Assembly (NCBI GenBank): GCA_951217055.1 | Contig: OX578280.1 | Span: 42,845,882-42,909,881, forward strand | DNA from: Gerris lacustris | Lineage: Eukaryota; Arthropoda; Insecta; Hemiptera; Gerridae | Direction: 5' to 3' | DNA length: 64,000 nucleotides | In this document: positions 35,466 through 45,548 of the stretch, one piece after another | How positions within the stretch are numbered: the stretch's first letter is position 1 | Layout: each line of letters begins with the position of its first letter | The notes under the pieces: model-generated | Database searches by the model: none | What the model was told of the DNA's origin: nothing | What the model saw: only the letters and a program-made list of their open reading frames with translations | Made by a program: the position numbers and the translations under genes

Positions 35466-36039
35466 AGTAAGCCATTATTCCCTGAACGAAAAAGTTGGTT
35501 CTTGAGGCGAAGCCAAAGGAACCATGGTCCCTAAATCCTGAGGCGCAGCCGAGGGAATAACTCTATCGCGAGGGGAATAATGGCACTTTACTCACGAGGT
35601 ACATACAATATTTTATCTCCAGTAGGAAGAAAATACACATTTTCGTCCATTGCACAGTTTTTATTTATTATTTTAATAAATAACAATAATTTTAAGCACT
35701 TTTAATAGCAGATATAAGAGATTCAATATTACAAACAAATAAGAATTGGAATTAAACTCAAATAGAAGGTTATTTAAATGCAGGTTACAAATAAAGATAA
35801 ACATGGTCAAAAAAGCGCATTGCCGCCAACCTGATTTCAACATCTTCATTACATTAGCCATTCATTTTCTACTATTTATAAAATAATTAAGTTGCAATCT
35901 TTTCTTTTTTGCCCTACTTCACTTTTTCGCCCTATTTTTACTTTTCTCCCTACTTTTTGAGTTCAGGGATGAAAAGACCTGTTTTAGTCCCTCTAAACTA
36001 ATTCAAAATCATAACTTTTTCCCCCTACTGGAGATAAAA
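35466..36039. mobile_element. Two adjacent or nested short TIR elements
   Basis: The first inverted pair is 'gagtaaagt..gccattattccc' (from about 35459) with 'gggaataatggcactttactc' (about 35574-35595). It encloses GC-richer text containing 'gaggcgaagcc' and 'gaggcgcagccgaggga'. The second is an exact 16-bp inverted pair, TTTTATCTCCAGTAGG (35611-35626) with its complement at 36024-36039, enclosing about 400 bp. No coding potential. These may be MITEs, or one element with subterminal repeats. Confidence 0.6.
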
Positions 36040-37208
36040 GTTAATTATTTTCAAAAATACCTTCGTTGAGGATGAATTTATTCACTTTATACTATTTATT
36101 TACTTATTTCCAGTGGCACATCATCTAGTAAATCTGTGATTTTCTTAAATAAACAACTGAAATGAAGACAGCTTTGAACATTATGGTAGAAGTCAGTGCA
36201 AAAATCTCCTAATACCGGTAGGGGTTTATAATAGGAACAGAAACAATTATATCTCTTTAACGGTTAATAATCGGACCAATGTTTATGAAACTTGTTTGCT
36301 CATTTTAACTACATATATTATGGTCATTAACAATTGTTTTCATTGAAAACACTAAAAGATTCGTTGTAGTAATATAGTATTCCAATTTATTTAAATTGGT
36401 AATGTAGTACAGTAAAAAATTGTATATTCAAAATCAAACAAAACGATAACACAAAACTTAATCTAACAAATGGGTAACATTTGTTACATCCATTCAATAG
36501 ACAAATGCAACTAAATGTAATAGATTGCTAAGCATACATTATTCTGCATTAAGTTAGGCTTACGTTAGCACATTACTTTTAATTCTATGTTGGCTTCTAC
36601 TCGAACTTCGTCCGTTACCTGAAATATAACTCTTTACTAACATTTTAAACAATTAGTCTGACATCACTCCAAAGATTTTTGATTGATAGACTAAGAACCG
36701 ATTCAGGGCATACTTTTTTGGGTGGGGGCAACATTAACGTTAACACTGAGTGGAAGATGAAATCACTTTAGAATAGGTCAGTCAGGTAATCTATTGCTAG
36801 ATGCTAACTTATACTTAACTGTGAATAGGTACCTTAATTTTACTCTTCCAATTTGTTCCAAGTTTCAATCATTATAGGAGATCGTTAAATTAATGACTAA
36901 ATTTATTTCTATTACAATACTACTACTAATTTATATAAACTATAAAAAGTGAAAATTTCATCACGTTTCACAATACCGTTAGGACTTAACTTATGTGGTT
37001 TTCATTATGATCTATCTGGCATCCATTAATTTTTATTCCTTATTGCTCTTGATTTCGGAATTAAAAAATGCTAACATTTGTATTATGATGGACGAACGCA
37101 CTTTTACTTCATTTAAAGAAATGGAGAGACACAACGGCGAAGAGAAAAACATTGAATAAAAACTAGAACTATCGTGGTAATAAAATAGAAAAGTATAAAT
37201 AAATAATA
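36040..37208. other. AT-rich sequence without visible gene
   Basis: Nothing recognised. Confidence 0.5.
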
Positions 37209-37210
37209 TA

Positions 37211-37915
37211 CAGGGTGGGCAAAAAACCGCACTTTTTTGAACACTTATAGCTCAGCTTCTGTAATAGATAGAGATATAGGGTTTGCGGGGTCTAATACTT
37301 CATTCTTCTACTTTAAATTGCATATCTGTAACTTAAAAAAATTTTGGGTGAAAGCAATCCAATGACGGTTTGAAGTAGGGTCTTAAAAAAGTCGTTGTCT
37401 GGGTCCCAGCAATAGTTCATTGACGCACATCATCCCAGGCACAAACAATCCTCTCGAAGTTCGTCAACGTCCATTATTCTGCCTCCCTCGTGCACTCTTT
37501 GTTTTTACCATCCCCAGGCAGAGTAATTAATTGGATTTAGGTAAGAAATAAAGTCTGGGCAATTCTCTTGCAAGTATTGAATTGTTTGGACGGAGCGATG
37601 GGACTGAGCACCATCTGGCATGTGTAATTTGGCATTTGATCTTCAATTTCATGAACATTGTGCATAACATATCTTCAATGTTTGTTTTAACACTGAGGGA
37701 CTTTCCACTTACCTACAAAGAACCCCCTTGACTTTTTTAAGACCCTACTTCAAACCGTCATTTGATTGCTTTCACCCAAAAGTTTTTCAAGTTATAGATA
37801 TGAAATTAAAAGTAGAAGGATGTAGTTTTCAAACCCCGCAAACCCCATATCTCTGTCTATTACAGAAGCTGAGCTATAAGTGTTCAAAAAAGTGCGGTAT
37901 TTTTTTCACACCCTA
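37211..37915 (-). mobile_element. Tc1/mariner-like element (705 bp) with ~190-bp terminal repeats
   Basis: Terminal repeats of about 190 bp (37211-37398 and 37728-37915) are inverted and about 90 percent alike. Both contain 'accgcacttttttgaacacttatagctcagcttctgtaat' or its complement. The element is flanked by TA on both sides (37209-37210 and 37916-37917), the Tc1/mariner target. Between the repeats lies a decayed piece of transposase on the minus strand. At 705 bp it is far shorter than autonomous members (about 1.3 kb or more), so it is an internally deleted derivative. A single terminal repeat occurs at 7428-7606. Confidence 0.88.
37396..37618 (-). pseudogene. Tc1/mariner transposase fragment (C-terminal catalytic region)
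   Basis: The minus strand from about 37616 reads DGAQSHRSVQ..QYLQENCPDFIS, then YLNPINYSAWG. This matches the mariner catalytic signature DGAxxH followed by SPDLNPxDYxxWG. The first aspartate of the pair (DGA) is present. The region between 'FIS' and 'LNP' is shortened, so the usual WPPxSPD residues are missing, and the acidic residue expected in NPxDY is Asn here. An in-frame stop follows 'WGW', and after a frameshift VDELRE..IVCAWDDVRQ resembles the family's C-terminal helix. It cannot encode an active enzyme. Confidence 0.8.
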
Positions 37916-38618
37916 TATAATAATATTCTGATTATCAAATTCATTCTGCTATTAATATCAACATCAATCATATTATGATCATTAATTTTCACTTGAATGA
38001 AACACATAGGTTGCTAAAATCTATAATAATATATAAATTGTCTACCCACAATATAAATACAAATAACAGTCAGTCGATCGTTTCAGTCTTTCGAATATTT
38101 CTAAAGGCAATTATTATGCATACTTTTTTTATGCTCAGTATTAAAAAACCCATGGGAATGGTGATTTCAAAAGTTGTAAGTTCAAGGTCACAACTGCAAA
38201 TGTTTAATTTGTTTAGATACTGTTTTAAAAAAATAGCATGGAAACGGGTGTTGAATTGAAAACAGAATTGAGACAATGCGCAGTAGGTATGATAATATAA
38301 CCTTACTTAACTATAACTGGTCTGGGAGTTTATAGGTATCAAAATTGATGTTTTGGAAACTTCTTGTGAGCCTGATTTTATGAACTAATACATCATTAAA
38401 TTTATAACTTTGTCTACTTACAAATATCTGAAATATACTATAAACTAGTATCATTACTTATTAATCTATGCCCCCCCCCCCTCCAAACCAGCACTCTGAA
38501 GTCAAGGTTCTACTTCCTTAATACTGGAAAGAATCTACCACTCAGTCTATGTGTAATTGTCAGTGTTGAAGTTTAGGGCTCAGGACCCTTTACTTTTATT
38601 TTTTACACGATTATTTAA
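37916..38618. other. Unassigned AT-rich sequence
   Basis: (C)11 at 38471-38481. Opposed short frames at 37975-38276 cover the same bases on both strands, so neither is persuasive. Confidence 0.45.
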
Positions 38619-38930
38619 GGGCCCGGTAACTCGCGGTGGCTCTCCAGTCAATAAGGCTAAGCAGCATTGGGCTTGGTCACTGATTGGATGCGTGACCACA
38701 GATCTGGGTTCAATTCACAGACCGGACCCCCGCACTTATAGGGTTCACCTTATAAGTGGAGTAGAAGAACCTCCTTATGTGGAGTAGCGACTAACTGATT
38801 GCTAACACACATTTTATAAGGTTTATTTAGCTGATGGAGCACTAACACTAACCCCTTGTGATCCATTATATAATAGTAGTATAAGCCCTTTGGCAGGCCT
38901 ATGCCCTTCACAGGAGTTAGTTAATATTTA
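38619..38930 (+). mobile_element. 5S-rRNA-derived SINE
   Basis: At 38651-38700 'aaggctaagcagcattgggcttggtcactgattggatgcgtgacca' aligns with the 5S rRNA internal promoter region (aagctaagca-ggtcgggc-tggttagtacttggatgggtgacc). Upstream 5S sequence is poorly preserved. The body includes 'ggagcactaacactaaccccttgtgatccatta' and 'ccctttggcaggcctatgcccttcacagg', and the end is 'gttagttaata'. Related copies lie at 25690-25965 and 56738-56845. SINEs with 5S-type promoters (SINE3 class) are known from several animal groups. Confidence 0.75.
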
Positions 38931-38972
38931 GGAATGTACAACAAACTAAGGAACTTAGGAAGGAGTATAGAG

Positions 38973-39632
38973 ACCAAGGATGTTATAAAATGGGGATGGA
39001 GAACTGAGCGAAAAAAGTGTCGCCACGAACTTGGAAAATCTAGTAGGATAGGTTACCTTCCTGTATGGTTATAACTATAGAAGATGAAGAAGAATGTAAA
39101 GAATTCGATCAGGTTATGTAATTTTAAAACTAAATTTTCTTCCACAGATATTTATAATTTATAAATATGTATAATATTTAAGCTAAAATGTTTAAAATTG
39201 TATGAATTACATTTTTTTATGTTTACAATAAATTTTTTGAAAAGATAAACTGTGACAATTTTATAGAATAAAATCATATTCTACAATAGAAATAACCCGT
39301 ATCCAAATAATTAATTAGGTATCCATTTATTATTAAAAACTATTATAATTATTAAATTTGATTAATATATTAAAGTAATATAGTAAATTAAAATAAAAAC
39401 CCTTAAAACAAGAAAATATTTAATTAAAAGCTTGATTTAAAAAATATTAGATTGTAACCTTTCATTCAAAATAAACAAAGGATAACAGTCGGGAAGAAAT
39501 TCGTTCTACTAAAAAGTTCTGAGCATGCGCAGTCGAAATTTGATGTAGATTTTTTTCTAAGTTTTTGGCGACACTTTTTTACCCAGGAGGTAAGCTTAGT
39601 GCTCCATCCCAATTTTATAAGATCCTTGATAA
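38973..39632. mobile_element. ~660-bp TIR element
   Basis: The left end 'ccaaggatgttataaaatggggatggagaactgagc...aaaaaagtgtcgcca' is complementary to the right end 'tggcgacacttttttacc...gcttagtgctccatcccaattttataagatccttg'. Inverted similarity covers about 60-80 bp at each end. The interior (about 39060-39480) is AT-rich and noncoding, so the element is non-autonomous or decayed. Confidence 0.75.
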
Positions 39633-40377
39633 AGACAAATCAACTGTACATGATCTCTCGTATATAACAAATAATTAAATCTATCTACATATTTGATATA
39701 TATAGATCTATTTATTACCAAATCAAATATACTTATATACGAGTACATTAAATTAATTTATCTCCTGGTAAATCGGCCTACGCCTTGGAGAATATACATA
39801 GTATATAATCCCATTAAATAGTTATATATTTGTAAATCCTCAAAATCTTTTTACTAATCGTTAAATCTTTATGTTAATATTATTGAGTTTTTAATTGTTT
39901 CAGTCTGAAGCCTTACGTGTGGGCGAAATATAGCGTTATAAAAAATAATGGAAAGGAAATAGAAATGATTTTTTAACTCTAAAAAGAACAAACAAAGAAT
40001 TGTAGCTTTTTAATACCAATAGTTTTATCATGTAATAAAAACCTAAATAGAGTTTACAAATATCAAGAGGTTTTCTTTTACAACAAAATCAACTTTTGTG
40101 AAAGGGTTTTCTAATCAACATTTTTGATTAAAAATAGCAGCCATATACGTATATCAAACAAAGCCCTCTCAGTAACTGATACGGTGAGACATCCCAGGGG
40201 ATTGATTCAGAAATAAAGAATCTCAGTTTTCCCTGACGTCTCCAATGGTCGGTTTCAATTACTAGATCGGAGTTTTTGTAATTTATTCTAAACAAAGTAG
40301 AGGGGAAAGGGGCGTAAAGAAGCTCAGTGGTAACTGGATATTCTCGCAATTTCAAAATAAACATACATTAAATAATT
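39633..40377. other. AT-rich sequence without visible gene
   Basis: The 78-residue minus frame at 40128-40364 has no recognisable domain. Confidence 0.45.
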
Positions 40378-41235
40378 ACTAAATAAAAAGAACTTTTTAT
40401 ATATTACGTTTTTAAATTTTCTGTTGAATCCATATGTAGTGTTAATAATATAATTGTTATTGTTATATATAATCTTAGTGAAAAAAAAGTTCAGAATTTA
40501 TTTACTTCATATAAATGACAACGAACTAGACAGCTTAAACCTATTTATTTAACCTATTTAAGATCTTAAACTTATAAAAGGACAAATCTTTGTACAACGG
40601 ATCTCGCCAACACCGAAGTTAAACCATGCCATCTATATGCCCCGTATAGGGGACGCGGACGGTAAGAGGAGGAAAATGAGTATACAAGTTATGAAGTACA
40701 GATGCAGAAAAATTAAACTGATACCTAGAACACAAGTGTAAACAAACCTGATTGTCACACGTCAATTAATTTATTTCTATGTTTACTTTTCCTGTTTCGC
40801 TGTCATTCAATGTTTATCTTTTAAAATTACAATTTGTTTTTACATAACAAAAAGGCTTGATATAATCATTCTTGATAATTTTAACAATTTTATCAGCCTT
40901 ACCAGGTGCTAAAATAAAGAATCGTAAATTTGAAACCCATCAAAATGAAGATGGTAAATATGGGTCATGTCAAATCAAATAAAATAACTTGCGGATATTT
41001 TCCGAATTAACTTTCAATAAAGCAAAATTTGCTGAAAACGAATTAAATTCTGCTGAAAGGTTTGTAAAAGTATTAAAATAATGCATTGTCATCGTGTTCT
41101 GAGCCTGAGCTATTCTAAAAGTTTAAAATGTCTAGCTACTCGGGAAGTTAGTTAAAAATCGATTGCAAGATTTGTACTGGACCCACACACGAACAAACAA
41201 ACAAGAAAGCAAGCTAATAAAAACATAGAAAAATT
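40378..41235 (+). repeat. Interspersed family D copy interrupted by ~490-bp insertion
   Basis: 40378-40425 and 40919-41235 together match 51810-52160 on the opposite strand: 'aagaactttttatatattacgtttttaaattttctg' joins to 'aatcgtaaatttgaaacccatcaaaatgaag...' and ends near 'caagcttgc'/'caagctaat' words. The bases from about 40426 to 40918 are absent from the other copy and are therefore an insertion. The insertion contains 'ccaacaccgaagttaaaccatgcc' (about 40608-40631), which resembles part of 5S rRNA. Confidence 0.7.
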
Positions 41236-41638
41236 TGACACTCAGTAGCGAAGCAACTATACAATAATATAATAGTAATTACATAAAATAGAGCTCCTTA
41301 GCGCAACAGCCTAGTCTGCCTAGGTCCTTGGTCTGCCAATAATTAAATACGTGCAAAAATTCATTGCATCTGGTATAAATATAGTTTAAACTCATTTTTT
41401 CTCTCTAATTGATACAAAAAACAGGTTATAAATAATACTTGTTACTTTCATCTCGAGATCAGATAAATAACTCAAGACAATAATTAACTTAGAAATATTT
41501 ACTCCAAACGGTGTTTTATTTACAGTTAAAAAGTGTATATTTTACAGGAAATTAACTACATTTAACAATCAACAACTTTATAATTGCTCATTAGATCAGA
41601 TAAATACACTTTCTCCATATACTTACATTGTTGCGCAT
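41236..41638. other. AT-rich sequence without visible gene
   Basis: Nothing recognised. Confidence 0.5.

Positions 41639-41726
<88 letters not shown>
41639..41726. repeat. (TA)n microsatellite
   Basis: TA repeat with one AA interruption near 41650. It directly adjoins a retroelement-tail-like sequence read on the minus strand. Confidence 0.97.
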
Positions 41727-41730
<4 letters not shown>

Positions 41731-41845
41731 CTCTACTCAACTGGACCTTATTCAAGATTCCTTCTACAACTTCAACTCAGGGAGACGGTCAGGTGTAAAA
41801 CAAAACTTCACAATTTTATGAAGCCGACGTTTTGACAATATACTG
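41727..41845 (-). mobile_element. Repeat tail (AAAACGTCGG...GACCG) ending on (TA)n
   Basis: The minus strand reads 'tcaaaacgtcggcttcataaaattgtgaagttttgttttacacctgaccgtctccctgagtt' and then runs into (TA)n. It matches 62040-62192, which reads 'ccaaaacgtcgagtatattgagaattttgtgaagtgttgttttg..gaccgatccctgggtt', also ending in (TA)n. Two copies fixed to the same type of tract indicate a family that inserts into, or carries, a TA tail. Confidence 0.7.
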
Positions 41846-43584
41846 CAAATATAGTTCAACAAATGATAGTTTTATCTAAAAATAATGAGTTGAAGAATCG
41901 ATGGAAGAGGGAACTGAATTGCGTAAAACAATTTTTCGGTTAAACTTTTTCATGGGTCCTTCTTTAAAAGTATAATTGATTCTGAACTAATTTTACATAT
42001 ATTTATTTTTGTTTCTTTGTTGTCTCTTGAGGTTAGATTAAGAATTTTTGGGGTTTTTCTATTGCTTATTTATAAAGAAAGAAATGAAATGGAGGATATT
42101 TGATATGTGATAAATAGCCTTCAAACTGCGATTCACTGATATTTTATTTTTAATACTGGAATAAATTATGTATAATATTGTTGTGATTCTTTTCTAAGAA
42201 GGCTTTGGTAACAAAACAGTTAGAGCATTTCATTAAATCGCTTAGCCTACATGATAATAGGAAATCTAGTCATACATTCCTTGCATGAGCCCCGCGGGGT
42301 AAAGACTTTCAGTATAGGTAGATATAATCAAAGAAAAATGATCCTATTTGATTATCTTGGAACACATTGTATTTATCAGGGTGATCCAAAATTTGGTTGC
42401 AAAAATGTAGAATTTCAAAGAAATGGGATCATAAACTCCGTCATGTTCTTAAAGGAAAATTTGTATTATTTGTATTATTTTTTTCAAATTGTATCCTGCA
42501 CCCAAAAAATACTATTTTCTAAAATCATAGAAGAGGAAACTGGATAAAATGTTGACTCTTCAAGAAAAATGTACTGTTTATCTGTCAACTATTCTTTTTT
42601 ATTTATTTATTTTTTTTTTTTCGTATAAAAATCGAATTTGTCAATTCCCTTTCTCCCACAATTTTGAATAAAAAGTTTTGTCTGATTTTAATAACTGAGG
42701 GATCGATTTAAAGGTTTCTTACATTTTTTAAAAAAACAATATGGATGATACGTTAAGGGAAAACAATTAAAAAATATGTATTATTGTACTTCTTGGGTAC
42801 AGGTTATATTTACAATAACTATAAATCTTCATTTAAGAACAAGCCGGAGATGTTATGAAGAGTGACTTTTCATAGAAAAATTAAATTTTATATCATTCCA
42901 CGTTTTGGCAACCCGATCTCGAAACCCTATATATATATAATAGTATGTTGTATTTATTATTTATTATAGTTAATTTACATATGTATGTAATATAAATTGT
43001 ATCAATAATTAAAACAATTTTTTTTAAATTTATTTAATTTTTTTTTGTTACAGATTATGTTTAACCCTGATCACGAAAACAGTTTATATCTTTTATATAT
43101 ATATATATTTGATTTATAATATATAACTGGTCTTTTTTTTCATTTAATTTTTTATACGAATGATATAGAAAAGAAAAAAGTAATAAGTGAACCAGACACC
43201 AGTATTGGTAAATGATCTAATACTAATATTGTCATTTTTTGTATTAATACTTTAAAACCTTGTTCCAGTAATGTGAACGTTCTATTTTGTTTTCTCAAAT
43301 ATTTCATCAGCTTTTTTTTTGTCTCATGTCTGAAGGACAAATTTGCAATGTAGGGAGGTTTTTTTTAACAGTTTGTCGGGGAAAATAACAACTCTTACAT
43401 AATCATACACTTTAATTAATCTACTTATTAGACAGAATAAATAATTAAATAATAATAATCCGGTCTAACTTAGTAACTCACTTAAAAAGCAAGGTATTAG
43501 TTCGAATACTAGTAAGAGCCATTATCTATTCCTCTTTAAAAGTTGTATTTACATTCAATTTTTAATTATAATTTTAGTTTAAGG
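41846..43584. other. AT-rich intergenic DNA with one unassigned 98-codon frame
   Basis: The frame at 42251-42547 has no recognisable domain. A weak B-box-like word ('tagttcgaatact') lies at 43499-43511 behind a tRNA-like 5' stretch but no cloverleaf forms. Otherwise low complexity. Confidence 0.4.
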
Positions 43585-44090
43585 CTACTAATTAGTGTGG
43601 CAAATTGATTGATCACCACATATCACGTACTTAAATACTTTTATGATATTTTGCTTCTAGTACCCATGCTTGTGTAATTGATTTAGTCCAGAATAAAAGT
43701 CTTTAAATTAAATTTTTTTTAAAGATATATGTGATGGTTGAAATTAATATGGGATCATATGTGGGTTGCTTTCGACAAAACATTCATTCTTTGAAAATCG
43801 GATGACTTCTTTAAAAGATATAGGTGATAGTAAAAAATTTAAAAAATGTGCACTTGTTGAAGAAAAGCCAATGTGCCAAGATAGTAGAAACAATATTTGG
43901 GACTTAAAATGGACTAACACATTTTGAAAACAAGGCAGACCAAAAAATAGACACGAGACCAGCAATGTTGCACTGAAATGGATTTCTGCCCAGGAATTGT
44001 TTGAAATCGATAACATAAAAAAATCGTTTCAGAACGTTCAAAATACTTCCGTTACCGTTACCAGAGGGAAAGTTCGGAAGCAATAAATTA
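43585..44090 (+). repeat. Interspersed family B copy
   Basis: 'ctaattagtgtggcaaattgat', 'aatatgggatcatatgtgggttgctttcgacaaaacat', 'gatgacttctttaaaagatataggtg', 'tttctgcccaggaattgtttgaaatcgataacat' and 'cgttaccagagggaaagttcggaagcaa' are in family order. The frames on the minus strand here are shadows of this repeat. Confidence 0.75.
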
Positions 44091-44379
44091 GTTAACATTT
44101 TTTTGTGGCTTGTTCGTTAAAATTTAAAATTTAGTATTAGTGTAGTATTTAAAATATAAAAATTTAGTCTGCGAAGGCGTGTGGAGCTTAATATAAGAAA
44201 CATATTTTAAATGTGTATACAAAAATGATTGGGGAAAAAAATTACCTACATATTATAGAATTTAAATTGAATAGTTTTGTTTGAATTTGTTTTATTCTGT
44301 TTTATTTTTCGTAGTGATTTTATATTATATAGTATAAGTTATTGCTATTCAGATCATTCTTAAAAAAAATTCTAGTTTT
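44091..44379. other. AT-rich spacer between two family B copies
   Basis: Nothing recognised. Confidence 0.5.
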
Positions 44380-44770
44380 CCTCCAAATTCCTTTAACATA
44401 TATATGTGCTTTCCATACATCAGGGAACACATTCCTGTGTCGGTCCTGTCGGTCAACATTTTTGTACATTTTGAAATTAACTAGTCTGATTTTAAAGGAG
44501 ATCCAAATTAGACCACAGCTGATCTTATATTAAATGCAACTTTTTGAGTTATTTGTTTCTTCAGGCTTCTCTTAAACCTCTTTCTTTACGATTTTAAAGA
44601 AATGTATCAGGTATATGAAAGTTAGGTCACAAATGCTTCCATATTAATTTCACCCATATTTCTTTCTCTTGTGCATGCAAACCACCTAAATTTTCGAACT
44701 TATTAACTTAGCGTATTAAGTGAGTTCATTTTTTAATAGACCTAGGAAATGAAATGTATGTTCGTTGTAT
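44380..44770 (-). repeat. Interspersed family B, reversed copy
   Basis: Minus-strand family B: 'catcagggaacacattcctgtgtcggtcctgtcggtcaacatttttg', 'aactagtctgattttaaaggagatc' and 'tcacccatatttctttctcttgtgcatgc'. Together with 43585-44090 it forms a convergent pair. Confidence 0.7.
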
Positions 44771-44869
44771 GATATAAGATCATAATAAATACTTTATTAA
44801 AATAGGATTATTCTTCTCCTTAAAGATGACCTCCATATAACGATTTTAAGATTAATAAAAAAATGATTC

Positions 44870-45060
44870 AATTTTTAAGTTATTGGTAGTTTTCATACTA
44901 CGGAAAGTTAAATTTTAATTTAAATCAAATTATAATTATTATTAACTACGGGAAACAGACAGTGAAAAATACACTCCAGCGCCGGGATATGAACCACGGG
45001 CCTCTATATTTCCAGTATAGCGCTCTTCCATCTAAGCTACGCAGGAGAATGATTTTTCAC
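44870..45060 (-). mobile_element. tRNA-like SINE, copy 1 of local cluster
   Basis: Direct duplicate of the segment at 45213-45394, offset 344 bp ('caatttttaagttattggtagttttcata', AT-rich tail, 'actacgggaaacagacagtgaaaaata', tRNA-like head). It is followed by 'gatttttcactaccgt', which reappears inverted as the loop of the palindrome at 45395-45410. Confidence 0.8.
44974..45046 (-). tRNA. tRNA-like SINE head, copy 1
   Basis: On the minus strand the acceptor stem TCCTGCG/CGCTGGA pairs at 6 of 7 positions and the A box is tagcttagatgg. The anticodon arm CTATA-ctggaaa-TATAG (GGA) is perfect. The B box is ggttcatatcc, with one change from the other copies. The short variable arm and mismatched T stem argue against a functional tRNA-Ser. 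Confidence 0.5.
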
Positions 45061-45317
45061 TACCGTAATCGATAACTAGTCCCGAATCCAAGCTTTCAAT
45101 ATTCATATACATTTAGACAGTCAATATTTATGACATTAGAACTAAACCAAGAATTAACGCTTATAATTATAAAGTACTCAATTAGTACCTGTACCTTGTA
45201 CAATCAATTCGAAATTCAATTTTTAAGTTATTGGTAGTTTTCATACGGAAGTTAAATTTTAATTTAAATCAAATTATAATTATTATTAACTACGGGAAAC
45301 AGACAGTGAAAAATACA

Positions 45318-45390
45318 CTCCAGCGCCGGGATTTGAACCACGGGCCTCTATATTTCCAGTATAGCGCTCTTCCATCTAAGCTACGCAGGA
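45318..45390 (-). tRNA. tRNA-like SINE head, left arm of palindrome
   Basis: Same 73-nt cloverleaf as the right-arm copy: GGA anticodon loop (CTGGAAA), perfect anticodon stem, consensus B box ggttcaaatcc, acceptor stem 6 of 7 paired and T stem with two mismatches. The overlapping 107-codon minus-strand frame is a translation of this structure, not a gene. Confidence 0.5.
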
Positions 45391-45414
45391 GAATACGGTA
45401 GTGAAAAATCATTC

Positions 45415-45487
45415 TCCTGCGTAGCTTAGATGGAAGAGCGCTATACTGGAAATATAGAGGCCCGTGGTTCAAATCCCGGCGCTGGAG
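45415..45487 (+). tRNA. tRNA-like SINE head, right arm of palindrome
   Basis: Exact complement of 45318-45390. Its 16-bp 5' flank (acggtagtgaaaaatc) matches the flank of copy 1 at 44974-45046, so this arm probably derives from that copy by inverted duplication. Confidence 0.5.
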
Positions 45488-45548
45488 TGTATTTTTCACT
45501 GTCTGTTTCCCGTAGTTAATAATAATTATAATTTGATTTAAATTAAAA

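Larger units (their letters stand above)
45257..45548. mobile_element. Perfect 138-bp inverted repeat of a tRNA-like SINE
   Basis: The left arm 45257-45394 and right arm 45411-45548 are exact complements over 138 bp, separated by 16 bp. Each arm holds one entire SINE: tRNA-like head, 'tgtatttttcactgtctgtttcccgtag' and an AT-rich tail. Perfect pairing implies very recent formation or active homogenisation, or possibly an assembly artefact. A transcript across it would fold into a long hairpin. Confidence 0.9.

Noticed and set aside
38557..38787. 76-codon frame
   Set aside because: It crosses the 5S-like SINE, so its residues reflect the noncoding promoter region.
40608..40680. A true 5S rRNA gene
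   Set aside because: Only a short part resembles the box A region ('accgaagttaaaccatgcc'). The rest of 5S, including box C, is not recognisable.
42251..42547. 98-codon plus-strand frame
   Set aside because: No family resemblance, low-complexity C-terminal part, and no supporting signals. Length is within chance for AT-rich DNA of this size.
43744..44098. Overlapping 90- and 64-codon minus-strand frames
   Set aside because: Both lie inside a family B repeat copy, and the homologous positions in other copies are not open.
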